A stretch of 64,000 nucleotides of DNA from DATJLY01 sp035604615. GTDB taxonomy: Bacteria > Pseudomonadota > Alphaproteobacteria > ATCC43930 > CGMCC-115725. The stretch is from the NCBI GenBank assembly GCA_035604615.1, contig DATNID010000029.1:1-64000 (forward strand). Direction: 5' to 3'. The notes under the pieces were generated by a model, which saw only the letters and a program-made list of their open reading frames with translations, was not told where the DNA came from and made no database searches. A program made the translations under genes and the position numbers. Shown here in pieces: positions 49,995 to 59,290 of this stretch; the first letter of the stretch is position 1; every line of letters begins with the position of its first letter.

Positions 49995-50103
49995 CTCGCT
50001 CCTCCCTCGCTTCGCCGTCATGCGCGCATGATATGAGGTCGGGCGGCGTTGACACAAGGAAGAGGCAGCCGTAAGCGTCGCCCTCGCTCATCCGGAGGTC
50101 AGT

Positions 50104-50925
50104 ATGGACGGCCCCGTCCCCAATCCGCGAAAGCCTAAATTTGCGCCACCGCCAGGCGCCTGTGACACGCATTGCCACGTCTATGGCCCGGGCACGCGGC
50201 TTGTCGATTGCACCGCGGAGCGGCTCTTCGCGCTCCACCGCCATCTCGGGATCGAGCGCGCGGTCATCGTCCAGGCGGATCGCACCCTCCGCGCCGCTAC
50301 GCTCGCGGCGATGGCGGCGGGCGGCGGGCGCTATCGCGGCGTCGCCCTCGTCGACGACAACGATATGGACAAGGATCTGGAGGCGTTGCACCGGGCCGGC
50401 GTGCGCGGCGTGCGCTTCACCTTCGTGTCCCATCTCGGCGGCGCGCCGGACCTCGTCATGGTCCGCCGCACGCTGCTGCGCATCAAGCCGCTGGGCTGGC
50501 ACGTCACGTTCCTGATCGATCCCGCCGACATGCTGATCAATCTCGGGCTCCTCCAGGCCATCACCATTCCTTGCATCATCGACCACATGGCGCGCGTCAA
50601 GGCCGACGAAGGCCTGAATCAAGCCGGGTTCAAGGCGCTGCTGGACCTCGTCAGGCGCGACAATTTCTGGGCCAAGCTGTCGGGCCCGGACCGCATCTCC
50701 GAGGCTGGCCCGCCCTTCCACGATGCCGTGCCCTACGCGCGGGCGCTCATCGACGCCGCGCCCGACCGCGTCATCTGGGGCACGGATTGGCCCCATCCCA
50801 ACAACCGCTTCGATCCGGACGACGGCGACTTGGTGGACCTGCTGCCGCTGATCGCGCCCGACGCGGCCGCGCGGCGCAAGCTGCTGGTCGACAATCCGGC
50901 GCGTCTCTATGGCTTCGCACCATGA
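50104..50925 (+). CDS. Amidohydrolase related to 2-pyrone-4,6-dicarboxylate lactonase (LigI)
   Basis: The product has 273 residues. ACDTHCHVYGPG near residue 20 is the LigI-type HCH metal motif; HLGIERAVIVQ, FLIDPADMLIN and IWGTDWPHPN (catalytic Asp) follow the amidohydrolase order. LigI opens the pyrone ring in protocatechuate 4,5-cleavage. The next gene overlaps at ATGA. The substrate may differ, as related proteins accept various lactones and dicarboxylates. Confidence 0.82.
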   Translation: MDGPVPNPRKPKFAPPPGACDTHCHVYGPGTRLVDCTAERLFALHRHLGIERAVIVQADRTLRAATLAAMAAGGGRYRGVALVDDNDMDKDLEALHRAGVRGVRFTFVSHLGGAPDLVMVRRTLLRIKPLGWHVTFLIDPADMLINLGLLQAITIPCIIDHMARVKADEGLNQAGFKALLDLVRRDNFWAKLSGPDRISEAGPPFHDAVPYARALIDAAPDRVIWGTDWPHPNNRFDPDDGDLVDLLPLIAPDAAARRKLLVDNPARLYGFAP

Positions 50926-51848
50926 GCGGCGCGATCGACCCCAGGCGCATCGCCCTCATCGGCTTCGGCGAGGTCGGCCAGAATTTCGCCAAGGGCCTGC
51001 TCGCGTCGGGGCGCCATGAGGTTGCGACGTTCGATATCCTGTTCGACAACTCCGCCGCCGGCGCGGCATTGCGCGAGACGGCGCGCGCGCTGGGCGCGGA
51101 GGCCGCTTCCTCCTTCGCCGCCGCTTCCGATGGCGCCTGCGTCGTGATCTCGGCCGTCACCGCCGCCTCGGCCTTCGACGTCGCGAGCGAGGCCGGACGA
51201 CAACTGCGGCCCGGGCAGTTCTTCCTCGACATCAACTCGGTCTCGCCCGAGACCAAGCGCGCCGACGCTGCCGCGGTCGAGCCGTCGGGCGCATCCTACG
51301 TCGAGGCCGCGGTGATGGCGCCGGTGGCTCCCTATGGACACGGCGTGCCGATGCTCTTGGGCGGCGCCCGCGCGGTCGAGCTGGCAGCGATCCTAACGCC
51401 GGCGGGCATGAAGATGGAGCCGGTGGCAAGCGAGATCGGCGAGGCCTCGGCCATCAAGATGTGCCGCAGCGTGATGATCAAGGGGATCGAGGCGCTGGCG
51501 GTCGAATGCTTCATCACCGCGCGGCGTTATGGCGTCGAGGACCGCATCGTCGCCTCGCTGGGCGAGACCTTCAAGCCGCTCGATTGGGAGAAGCTCGCGG
51601 GCTACCTCATCGAGCGCGTGGTGCGCCACGGCCGCCGCCGCGCCGCCGAGATGCGCGAGGCGGCCGAGACGGTGGCAGCCGCCGGGCTCGAGCCGCTGAT
51701 GACCGCCGCCACCGCGCTGCGCCACGACTGGGTCGCCGACCAGGCCGACGCCGCCCCCGCGCTGCGCTCGATCCCCGAAGCGGAGTGGCGCAAGACGGTC
51801 GACACGCTGATCGCCCGCCTGGGGAAAAAAAAGCAAGCCGCGGAATGA
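50922..51848 (+). CDS. 6-phosphogluconate-dehydrogenase-like NAD(P)-dependent oxidoreductase (DUF1932)
   Basis: The product has 308 residues: a Rossmann motif IGFGEVGQNFAKGL at the N-terminus, the AAVMAPVAPYGHGVPMLLGG block, and the C-terminal all-helical DUF1932 domain (SAIKMCRSVMIKGIEALAVECF). It overlaps the LigI-like gene by ATGA. Such proteins reduce or oxidise hydroxy acids; a partner role in the same pathway is likely. The 3' end is 15 bases from the convergent livF. Confidence 0.82.
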   Translation: MSGAIDPRRIALIGFGEVGQNFAKGLLASGRHEVATFDILFDNSAAGAALRETARALGAEAASSFAAASDGACVVISAVTAASAFDVASEAGRQLRPGQFFLDINSVSPETKRADAAAVEPSGASYVEAAVMAPVAPYGHGVPMLLGGARAVELAAILTPAGMKMEPVASEIGEASAIKMCRSVMIKGIEALAVECFITARRYGVEDRIVASLGETFKPLDWEKLAGYLIERVVRHGRRRAAEMREAAETVAAAGLEPLMTAATALRHDWVADQADAAPALRSIPEAEWRKTVDTLIARLGKKKQAAE

Positions 51849-51863
51849 CGACGGTCGCGATTA

Positions 51864-52685
51864 TCAGGATGAAGGACGCTGCGTTCCGGCATCATTGCCG
51901 CTGAATATCTCCTTGAGCTGGCCGACGAGTTGCGCGTGTCTCGCCGCGTCGGCGACGCTGACGGCGTGGCCGACGCCGAGATAGCGCTCGGCGACCTCGG
52001 GCGAGGCGAGCAGCTCCTTGCCGGTGCCGGCGAGCGCGACCCGGCCGGTCTCGATCACGTAGGCGCGGTCGGCGATGGCAAGGCTCAGCTTGGCGTTCTG
52101 CTCGGACAGCACGATCGAGACGCCGCCTTGCGCGCGCAGCTCGGCGATGAGGCGGAAAATCTCGACCACCAGCACCGGTGCGAGGCCGAGCGAGGGCTCG
52201 TCGAGGATCAGAAGCCGCGGCTTCGCCATCAGGCCGCGCGCGATCACCAGCATCTGCTGCTGCCCGCCCGACAGGTTCGCGACCTGCTCGTCGCGCCGCT
52301 CGAGCAGGATCGGGAATCGTTCGCACACTTCGCGCATGCGACGCTCGAGCTCGGCCCCGGCGAGTGCGTGGCGATGGACATAGGCGCCGAGGCGCAGATT
52401 CTCGGCGACGGTGAGGCCGCCGAACACCTGGCGGCCCTCGGGCACCTGGGCGATGCCCTTCAACACCCGCGCCGTCGGACTGAGCCGGTCGATGCGCTCG
52501 CCCTCGAACATGATCTCGCCGGCGCGCACCGGCAGCAGGCCCGAGATGGTCTTGACCAGGGTTGATTTGCCGGCGCCGTTCGCGCCCACCAGCGCCACGA
52601 TCTCGCCGGCGCCGACCGAAATATCGATGCCATGGATCACGTCCATGCCGCCATAGCCGGTGTAGAGCTTGCGCACCTCGAGCAT
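51864..52685 (-). CDS. livF: Branched-chain amino-acid type ABC ATPase LivF
   Basis: The product has 273 residues with Walker A GANGAGKST, signature LSGGQQQ, Walker B LLILDEPSLGLAP and a LivF-type C-terminus, followed by about 35 extra residues. ATG 52685 has AGGAG 8 bases upstream; GTG 52691 is closer to the ribosome site and less likely. It is the last gene of the liv operon. The ligand need not be an amino acid: many such systems import aromatic acids. Confidence 0.88.
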   Translation of the reverse strand: MLEVRKLYTGYGGMDVIHGIDISVGAGEIVALVGANGAGKSTLVKTISGLLPVRAGEIMFEGERIDRLSPTARVLKGIAQVPEGRQVFGGLTVAENLRLGAYVHRHALAGAELERRMREVCERFPILLERRDEQVANLSGGQQQMLVIARGLMAKPRLLILDEPSLGLAPVLVVEIFRLIAELRAQGGVSIVLSEQNAKLSLAIADRAYVIETGRVALAGTGKELLASPEVAERYLGVGHAVSVADAARHAQLVGQLKEIFSGNDAGTQRPSS

Positions 52686-52687
52686 CT

Positions 52688-53455
52688 TCACGTCTCCTGT
52701 CCGACATAGGCGGCGATGACGCGCTCGTTGCGCTGAATCTCGCGCGGGGTGCCGCGCGCGACGATGCTGCCGGCGTCGAGCACGATCACTTCGTCGGCGA
52801 CGCCCATCACCAGCGACATGTTGTGCTCCACCACCATGACGGTGATGCCGCTATCGCGCACCGCGCGCAAGAGCTCGGCGAGATCGGCGGTCTCGGCGTC
52901 GTTGAGGCCGGCGGCGGGCTCGTCCAGCAGCAGGAGCCGCGGCTCGGCCATCAGCGCGCGCACCACCTCGAGCAGCTTCTGCGCGCCCATCGGCAAATCG
53001 GTCGCCGCCGCGTCGCGGAACGGCGCCAGTCCGACGAGATCGAGCAGCGCGTCGGCCCTGGCGGCGAGCCGCGCCTCCTCGCGCCGTGCGCCGCCGAGCC
53101 ACAGCATTTGCCGCCATGCCGGCGCGCGGACATGAAGATGCGCGCCCGCGAGCACGTTCTCAAGCGACGTCATGCCGGGATATATCCGCGCCGACTGGAA
53201 GGTTCGGATGAGGCCCATGCGGGCGATCTCGGCGGGCTGGAGGCCGAGGATCGGCGTGCCATAGAACCGCACCTCGCCTTCGTCGGCGGCATAAAGGTTG
53301 GTGACCAGGTTGAACACCGTCGTCTTGCCGGCTCCGTTGGGGCCGATGACGGCGCTGAGGCTACCGTGCGGCACGGCGAAGGTGACGTTGTCGCAGGCGC
53401 GCAAGCCGCCGAAGCTGCGGCTGAGGCCGGTGACTTCGAGCGCTGCCTCGGTCAA
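52688..53455 (-). CDS. livG: Branched-chain amino-acid type ABC ATPase LivG
   Basis: The product has 255 residues. Walker A GPNGAGKTT, a LivG-type FRT block (GLIRTFQSARIYPGMT), Walker B LLLLDEPAAGLN and the switch region VEHNM are intact. The signature is variant (LPMGAQK instead of LSYGQQ). The TTG start at 53455 overlaps the permease stop as TTGA. No ATG fits better, since the N-terminus would be cut into. Confidence 0.85.
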   Translation of the reverse strand: MTEAALEVTGLSRSFGGLRACDNVTFAVPHGSLSAVIGPNGAGKTTVFNLVTNLYAADEGEVRFYGTPILGLQPAEIARMGLIRTFQSARIYPGMTSLENVLAGAHLHVRAPAWRQMLWLGGARREEARLAARADALLDLVGLAPFRDAAATDLPMGAQKLLEVVRALMAEPRLLLLDEPAAGLNDAETADLAELLRAVRDSGITVMVVEHNMSLVMGVADEVIVLDAGSIVARGTPREIQRNERVIAAYVGQET

Positions 53456-55359
53456 GGCGGTTGGCTCCCGGGCACGAGCGCGACGGCATCGCGCCCCGAC
53501 CAGCGGCGCACGAGACGGCTGACCCAGGTGGCGGTGGTGCCGAACATGCCGTCGGGCAGCCACAGGAAGCAGGCCACCAACAGCAGCCCCTCGGCGAAGG
53601 TCTTGTAGTAGGCGAAGGGCTGGAACACGGTCGGCAGTAAGGTGAGAAGTGCCACGCCGAAGACCGGGCCGACCAGCGTCCCCTCGCCGCCCGCGATCAG
53701 CATCGAGATCATCTCGAACGAGCGCGGCGCGCCCACCATCTCGGGTGAGAGGAAATGGAAATAGAAGGCGTAGAGGCTGCCCGAGAGCGAGCCGAGCGCG
53801 GCGCTGATCACGAACGCCGCCATCTTGTAGCGCGGCACGTTGACGCCCAGGGCCGCCGCCGCGGTCTGATCGGTGCGCACCGATTTGAGCGCGCGGCCGA
53901 AGCCCGACCGCACCAGGCCCTGCAGCAGCACCATCAGCACCACGATCACGCCGGCGACGAGGTAGTACATCTGGAACGGGGTCGCGAAGCTCATGCCGCC
54001 CAACGAGAAGGACGGGATGCCGGCAAGGCCGGACGGACCTCCGGTGACGTCGGCAAGCCCGACGGTAAGCGAATCGACCATCAGCCCGAACGCCAACGTC
54101 GCCAGTGCCAGGAATGTCCCCCTGAGCCGCACCGTGACCAGCGACAGCAAGATCGCCGCCCCGATCGCCAGCGCCATGCCGGCGAGGATGCCGATGAGGG
54201 GCGCGACATCGTACTTGGTGGCGAGGATGGCGGCGGTATAGCCGCCGATCGCCATGAAGCCGGCCTGGCCGAGGCTGACCTGCCCCGCGTATCCCATCAG
54301 CAGGTCGAGGCCGATGACCGAGATGTAAAGAATGCCGGTGATCACCAGCGAGTTGAGGATGCCGCGACCCGGAAAGAGATACGGCAGCGCCATGAGCAGC
54401 GCGAGCGCGAACGCAGCGAATACCAGCCCGCCCTTGCCCTCGATGCGGACGATGGCGCGGTGGATGCGCTGCTCGTCGCGCACGTCCTGGCGCCGCTCGG
54501 CCGCGCTGAACAAGCCGTTGGGCCGCCACAGCAGCACCGCCAGCAGCAGCCCCAAGGCGAGCCCGTTGGCGAACAGCGACGAGACATAGCCCGCGGCAAG
54601 CTGCTCGGCGACGCCCAGCAGTAGCCCGCCCATGATCACGCCCGCAAACGACCCGAGGCCGCCGATCGCGACCGAAATGAAGCCGAAATTGGTGAAGAAG
54701 GCGCCCGTGTCGAATTCGAGCGAGGTGATCGGCGCGACGACGATGCCGCTGATTCCGCCCAGGAGCGCCGCCATGACGAAGCTCGCCAAGGTCATGCGCG
54801 GCACGTCGATGCCCATGAGGCGCCCTGCCAGCCGGTTCTCGGCGCAGGCCCTGAGCGCCATCCCGGCCGTGGTGCGGGTCAGCAGGTACCACAGCGTCAC
54901 GATGATCGCGAGTGTGGCGCCGGCGATCCAGAATCCCTGCGTCGGCACGCGGATGCCGACGATCTGGACCGGCGCCTCGCCGGAGAAGGGCGGCAGCGCG
55001 TAGGGCTGGCTGCCCCACACCACCAGGAGCAGGCCTTCGGTCAGGGTCAAGATGCCGCCGGTCATCACGAACAGGCTGCTCTGCGGCAGGCGCGAGACCG
55101 CGGGCACGAAAGTCGCGGCGCCGAGAACCGCGCCGTAAAGCCCGGTGCCGAGCACCGCGCCGACGAACGCCACCGGCACGGGCAAGCCGAAATCGACCTG
55201 CAGCGTGTACATCATCAGCGCGCCGACGACGCAGAACGCGCCTTGCGACAGATTGATGGCGCCGGTGACGCGGAACACCAGCGAGAAGCCCAGCGCCACC
55301 ACGGCGAAGACGCTGCCCTGCAGCAGCCCGCCGATGACGATCTGGATGAGCTGGTTCAC
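53452..55359 (-). CDS. livHM: Fused LivH-LivM ABC permease
   Basis: The product has 635 residues: residues 1-300 are a complete LivH (VTGAINLSQGAFCVVGA, EAA-like region AENRLAGRLMGID), then a charged linker (AERRQDVRDEQRIHRAIVR), then a complete LivM (LLMGYAGQVSLGQAGFMAIGGY, TDQTAAAALGVNV). Normally the two are separate genes; here they form one polypeptide, fixing their ratio. It sits between livK and livG, with a 4-base overlap to livG. Confidence 0.9.
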   Translation of the reverse strand: MNQLIQIVIGGLLQGSVFAVVALGFSLVFRVTGAINLSQGAFCVVGALMMYTLQVDFGLPVPVAFVGAVLGTGLYGAVLGAATFVPAVSRLPQSSLFVMTGGILTLTEGLLLVVWGSQPYALPPFSGEAPVQIVGIRVPTQGFWIAGATLAIIVTLWYLLTRTTAGMALRACAENRLAGRLMGIDVPRMTLASFVMAALLGGISGIVVAPITSLEFDTGAFFTNFGFISVAIGGLGSFAGVIMGGLLLGVAEQLAAGYVSSLFANGLALGLLLAVLLWRPNGLFSAAERRQDVRDEQRIHRAIVRIEGKGGLVFAAFALALLMALPYLFPGRGILNSLVITGILYISVIGLDLLMGYAGQVSLGQAGFMAIGGYTAAILATKYDVAPLIGILAGMALAIGAAILLSLVTVRLRGTFLALATLAFGLMVDSLTVGLADVTGGPSGLAGIPSFSLGGMSFATPFQMYYLVAGVIVVLMVLLQGLVRSGFGRALKSVRTDQTAAAALGVNVPRYKMAAFVISAALGSLSGSLYAFYFHFLSPEMVGAPRSFEMISMLIAGGEGTLVGPVFGVALLTLLPTVFQPFAYYKTFAEGLLLVACFLWLPDGMFGTTATWVSRLVRRWSGRDAVALVPGSQPP

Positions 55360-55378
55360 CGCGCGCGCCCGCTCGCGC

Positions 55379-56554
55379 TTATGGCAGCGGCACGCCGGCA
55401 GCCTTGCTCACCACCTGCCAGGTCTTCGCCTCGGGGCTCCAGCGCGTCACCACCGCGTCGCTCACGTCGAGGCCGCGCTGCGGCGACTTGCCGAAGTCAT
55501 AGATGCCGTTGACGCCGGCAAAATTCGAAATGCCGGCGATGAAGTCACGTAGTTCCGTGGCGGTGGCGTCGGGGCCGCGCGTGCGGAGCGCATGGACCAG
55601 GATGGTGGCGGGCTCCCAGCCGAGCTCGGCAGCGACATCGGGCTGAGCGTGCGCGTCAGCGTAGGCGGCGTAGAACGCGTCGTGCTGCTTCGCCACCTCG
55701 GGCCCGAGCTCCTTGGCGTCGCGCACCACCCATTGCGCCGCGGGGATGTAGAGCTGCTTCGGCAGGAAGTCCGCATATTGCCCCATTTGCGCATATGTCA
55801 TGTTGCCGTCGGTGGTACCCATCGGGACCTCGAGCCCCTGGTCGCGCACGCCGCGGAAAATCGTGGCAATCGGCGTACCGGTGCTCCAGGCGATGAAGCA
55901 TTGCGGGTTGGCCGCCTTCACCGTCTCGATCTGCGCCGAGACGCTCACGTCCGTCGTGTTGAAGTGGGCCGTGGCGACGATCTGCATGTCCTTGTTCTCG
56001 GGCTGGCCCAGCACCGACTTCAATCCGTTCTCGGCGTCCTGGCCGGTGGCGTCGGAGCTGAACATGAGGGCGATGCGGGTCCAGCCCTTCATGCGGAAAT
56101 AGCGCACCAGCGCGGTCGCGAGATCGAGCGTCGAGACGCTGCCGGTGAAGACATAGTCGCCCTTCTCCGGATGGATGCCGGGCGACAGGCAGTAATCGAC
56201 CGGCCCGGTCTTGACCAGCGGCGCGATGGCGCGGCAGGTGGCGACGATCGAGCCGCCGATCATCACCTGCGGCTTCTGGCCCAGGACTTCGCTGGCGAGC
56301 TGGACCGCGATCTGCGGGTTGGTCTGGTCGTCCTGGAACGCGAACTCGAGCATCCGTCCCTTGATCCCGCCCGATTCGTTGACCAGCTTCTGGACCAGCT
56401 GCAGCCCCTGCTGCTCGCCCTTGCCGATGAAGGCGCCCGACCCGGTGAGCGACATGACGGCGGGAATCTTGTAGGGGTCGGCGGCGCAGGCTGGTACGGC
56501 GACCGCAGCCAGCCCCAGCGCAAGGCCGCTCGCGGCCAGGTGTCTCACGCGCAT
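55379..56554 (-). CDS. LivK-type periplasmic branched-chain amino-acid (or aromatic) binding protein
   Basis: The product has 391 residues: a signal peptide (to ACA-ADP), then the type 1 binding fold (GSGAFIGKGEQQGLQLVQKLV, RMLEFAFQDDQTNPQIA, FIAWSTGTPIATIFRG). It lies 19 bases before the fused permease gene and starts the importer operon. Related proteins bind branched-chain amino acids, amides or aromatic acids; the neighbouring ring-cleavage genes suggest an aromatic. Confidence 0.87.
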   Translation of the reverse strand: MRVRHLAASGLALGLAAVAVPACAADPYKIPAVMSLTGSGAFIGKGEQQGLQLVQKLVNESGGIKGRMLEFAFQDDQTNPQIAVQLASEVLGQKPQVMIGGSIVATCRAIAPLVKTGPVDYCLSPGIHPEKGDYVFTGSVSTLDLATALVRYFRMKGWTRIALMFSSDATGQDAENGLKSVLGQPENKDMQIVATAHFNTTDVSVSAQIETVKAANPQCFIAWSTGTPIATIFRGVRDQGLEVPMGTTDGNMTYAQMGQYADFLPKQLYIPAAQWVVRDAKELGPEVAKQHDAFYAAYADAHAQPDVAAELGWEPATILVHALRTRGPDATATELRDFIAGISNFAGVNGIYDFGKSPQRGLDVSDAVVTRWSPEAKTWQVVSKAAGVPLP

Positions 56555-56723
56555 CTTTGCCTCCCCGACGATTGCTTTGCGGCGAACCTATCGGTTTCAT
56601 CGGGTACCGGGCAAGCGGTTCGGCGGGCGGGACGTGTCTGCGTTCGACTTTTCGTCATGTGTCAAAGGCGGACATCACCGGCCTCGCTTGATCGCCGTAG
56701 CGGCGGGGAGCACTCTGCCGAGG

Positions 56724-57986
56724 ATGAGCGAGTCTGACGCAACACCGCGCGAGAGTGGCGACAAATCGGCGGTCTTGACGGGTGCGCGCGGTAGCGCGGC
56801 GGTCTCCTGGAATGCGGTTCTTTCGACCTATCTGCCTGCGCTTGTGTTGGCCGTGGGCAACGGCATTGCGTTGCCGGCGGTGCCGGCGCTGGCCAAGTCG
56901 TTCGAGGTCAGCTTCGGCGTTGCCAGCGGCGTCGTCACGGCGTTTCTGCTGGGGAACCTGGCGATCACGATCCCGTCGGGCTGGTTGATCGACCGTTTCG
57001 GGCGCCGTGTCGTCTTGATCGGCGGACCGCTGCTGACCTCGGCGATCGCTTTCATGGTCGCCGTCGCCCACTCGTTCCCGGAGCTGTTGGTCCTGCGCTT
57101 CTTCGACGGATGCGCGGCGCAGATGTGGTTGATGGGCCGGTTGGCGGCCATATCGCACGGCGCCGCACCCGGGCAGCGCGGCCGGCTGGTGAGCTGGATG
57201 TTCGGCATGAACAGCCTCGGCAGCCTCACGGGCCCGATCTTGGGCGGGTTCATCGCGAGCGCGTGGGGCGCGCGCGCTCCGTTCGTGGCGTATGGCGTTC
57301 TGGCATTACTCGCGCTCATTCCCACCGCGGCTTTGGCCGAGGACACGCCGCGGCGCGACCGCGATGTACGCGCGAAGGAGGTTTCGACGCGATCGCTGTC
57401 GCTGCGCCAGATCGTCATGCCGCGCCTCGTCTATTTCGGGGTGGCCCTGTTCGCGGGGCTGACCCGCGGACCGGTCCAGGCCGGTCTGCTGCATCTCTAC
57501 GCGGCCTTCGCCTACCACCTCGGACCCAGAGAGATCGGCTATCTCGCCACCGGGGCAGCTTGTCTCTCCTTGCCGATCGGGTTCACCGGCGGCTGGATGA
57601 TGGATCGCTTCGGCCGCAAACGCACGATGGTTCCAGGATTTGTCGGCGTGACGTTCGCGATGGCGGCACTTGCGGCATCCGCATTCTTGCACCTGTCGCT
57701 CGCCTGGTACGTGGTGCTGTTCCTTCTTGGCGTCGCCCTGCAAGCCTTGACGGGAGGCTCGATCCAGACGGTCGGCGCCGACGTCGCACCGCCCGAGGCC
57801 CGCGGCACCTTCCTCGGCCTGTGGCGCTTCACCGGCCAGGGCGGCAACGCGCTCAGTCCGATCATGTTCGCGCTCCTCGCTGACGGCGTGAACTACGGCT
57901 CCGCGTTTCTGTTCATCGCGGTCTCGGCGGCGACGGTGGCGTTCTTGCTCATCCGCTTTGTGCCGGAGACCAGGAGAGTGGGGTGA
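56724..57986 (+). CDS. MFS transporter
   Basis: The product has 420 residues with about 12 membrane segments; WLIDRFGRRVVLIGGP is the MFS loop 2-3 motif and DRFGRKRTMVPG its repeat in the second half. There is an N-terminal hydrophilic tail of 30 residues. ATG 56724 has GGGGAG 13 bases upstream, so the start is less secure. It differs from the two carboxylate-type MFS proteins here and may be a multidrug type. The gene opens the plus-strand block that continues to the right edge. Confidence 0.8.
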   Translation: MSESDATPRESGDKSAVLTGARGSAAVSWNAVLSTYLPALVLAVGNGIALPAVPALAKSFEVSFGVASGVVTAFLLGNLAITIPSGWLIDRFGRRVVLIGGPLLTSAIAFMVAVAHSFPELLVLRFFDGCAAQMWLMGRLAAISHGAAPGQRGRLVSWMFGMNSLGSLTGPILGGFIASAWGARAPFVAYGVLALLALIPTAALAEDTPRRDRDVRAKEVSTRSLSLRQIVMPRLVYFGVALFAGLTRGPVQAGLLHLYAAFAYHLGPREIGYLATGAACLSLPIGFTGGWMMDRFGRKRTMVPGFVGVTFAMAALAASAFLHLSLAWYVVLFLLGVALQALTGGSIQTVGADVAPPEARGTFLGLWRFTGQGGNALSPIMFALLADGVNYGSAFLFIAVSAATVAFLLIRFVPETRRVG

Positions 57987-58076
57987 GGCTGCCGTTCCAA
58001 GCGCACGCGCTTGCGTGTCGCGGAAAATGCCGCTTCAATGGCGCGGGCTTCGGCACAATCCCGAGGGCAGGACAGG

Positions 58077-59282
58077 ATGGCAACGGCCGCGACCGCTTCC
58101 AACACGCCGACGGCGGACGACATCGTCGCGCGGGCACGGGCGATGATGCCAACGATGCGCGCCAGGGCGCAGCGCGCCGAGGAAATGCGCCACATTCCCG
58201 ACGAAACCCACCGCGAGTTCATCGAGGCCGGCTTCTATCGCGTGCTCCAGCCGGCGCGCTATGGCGGCTTCGAGCTCGATTACGGGACCCAGACCGAGAT
58301 GTCGGTCGAGCTCGCCCAGGGCTGCGCCTCGAGCGGCTGGATCGCCAGCATCACCGCCTGCCATGCCTGGATCGTCGGCATGTTCCCGCCCGAGGCGCAG
58401 GAGCATATCTGGGGCGACGATAGCGGCACCTTGATCGCCAGCGCGTTCCAGCCGCCGAGCGACTTTTCGATCGAGCGCGTCGCCGGCGGCTACCGCGTCT
58501 CCGGGCGCTGGCACTTCTCGAGCGGCGTCGGGTTGTGCCAGTGGACGATCCTGTCCATTCCCATCCCGTCTTCCGACGGCAAGAGCCCGCCCGAGCGCAC
58601 CATCTGCGTCGTGCCGCTGAAGAATGCCGAGATCGACGACGTGTGGTTCGTGAGCGGGCTCTGCGCCACCGGCAGCAACGACATCATCCTGCGCGACGAG
58701 TTCGTGCCGGACCATCACACCGTGCGCTACGCCGATCTCGGCGGCGACGGTCCAACCCCGGGCAGCGCGGTCAATCCGCATCACATCTACCGCCTGCCGT
58801 TGTTCGGCGTGTTCTCGTACAATCTGGTAGGCACCGGCATCGGCGCGGCCAAGGGCGCGGTCGACATGATGGTGGATCATCTGAAGCCGCGCAGCACCAC
58901 GACGACCAAGCTGCGCATGGCGAATTTGCAGAGCATCCATCTCCGCATCGCCCGCGCCGCCGCATTGGCCGACGCCGCGCGCGCGGTCATCCAGCGCAAC
59001 TGCGAGGAGTTCAACCGGCTCGGCCGCGCCGGCCAGCCGATCGGCCCGGAGCAGCGCGTGCGCTATCGCCGCGACGCCGGCTTCGCGGGCGCGCTGAGCG
59101 TCGAGGCGGTGGAGGGGATATTTCCGCTCCTGGGCGGAGGGGGACTGGCCAAGGACAACCCGATCCAGCGCCATTGGCGCGACGCGCACGCGGTCGGCCA
59201 GCACGTCGCCTGCTCGTGGGACGTCGCCGGCTCCAATTACGGCGCGGCGCGCCTCGGCGTCCTGCCGCCCGACCAGATGTAG
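58077..59282 (+). CDS. Acyl-CoA dehydrogenase-fold flavin monooxygenase (group D, HsaA/HpaB-like)
   Basis: The product has 401 residues. DETHREFIEAGFYRVLQPARYGG, ASSGWIASITACHAW and RVSGRWHFSSGV, then the C-terminal helical domain, match two-component oxygenases such as 3-HSA hydroxylase or pigment hydroxylases. It needs a reduced flavin from a reductase not found here. ATG 58077 begins a normal N-terminus; the longer frame from 58011 is less convincing. The next FAD monooxygenase gene starts 8 bases later. Confidence 0.83.
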   Translation: MATAATASNTPTADDIVARARAMMPTMRARAQRAEEMRHIPDETHREFIEAGFYRVLQPARYGGFELDYGTQTEMSVELAQGCASSGWIASITACHAWIVGMFPPEAQEHIWGDDSGTLIASAFQPPSDFSIERVAGGYRVSGRWHFSSGVGLCQWTILSIPIPSSDGKSPPERTICVVPLKNAEIDDVWFVSGLCATGSNDIILRDEFVPDHHTVRYADLGGDGPTPGSAVNPHHIYRLPLFGVFSYNLVGTGIGAAKGAVDMMVDHLKPRSTTTTKLRMANLQSIHLRIARAAALADAARAVIQRNCEEFNRLGRAGQPIGPEQRVRYRRDAGFAGALSVEAVEGIFPLLGGGGLAKDNPIQRHWRDAHAVGQHVACSWDVAGSNYGAARLGVLPPDQM

Positions 59283-59290
59283 GGCAGACG

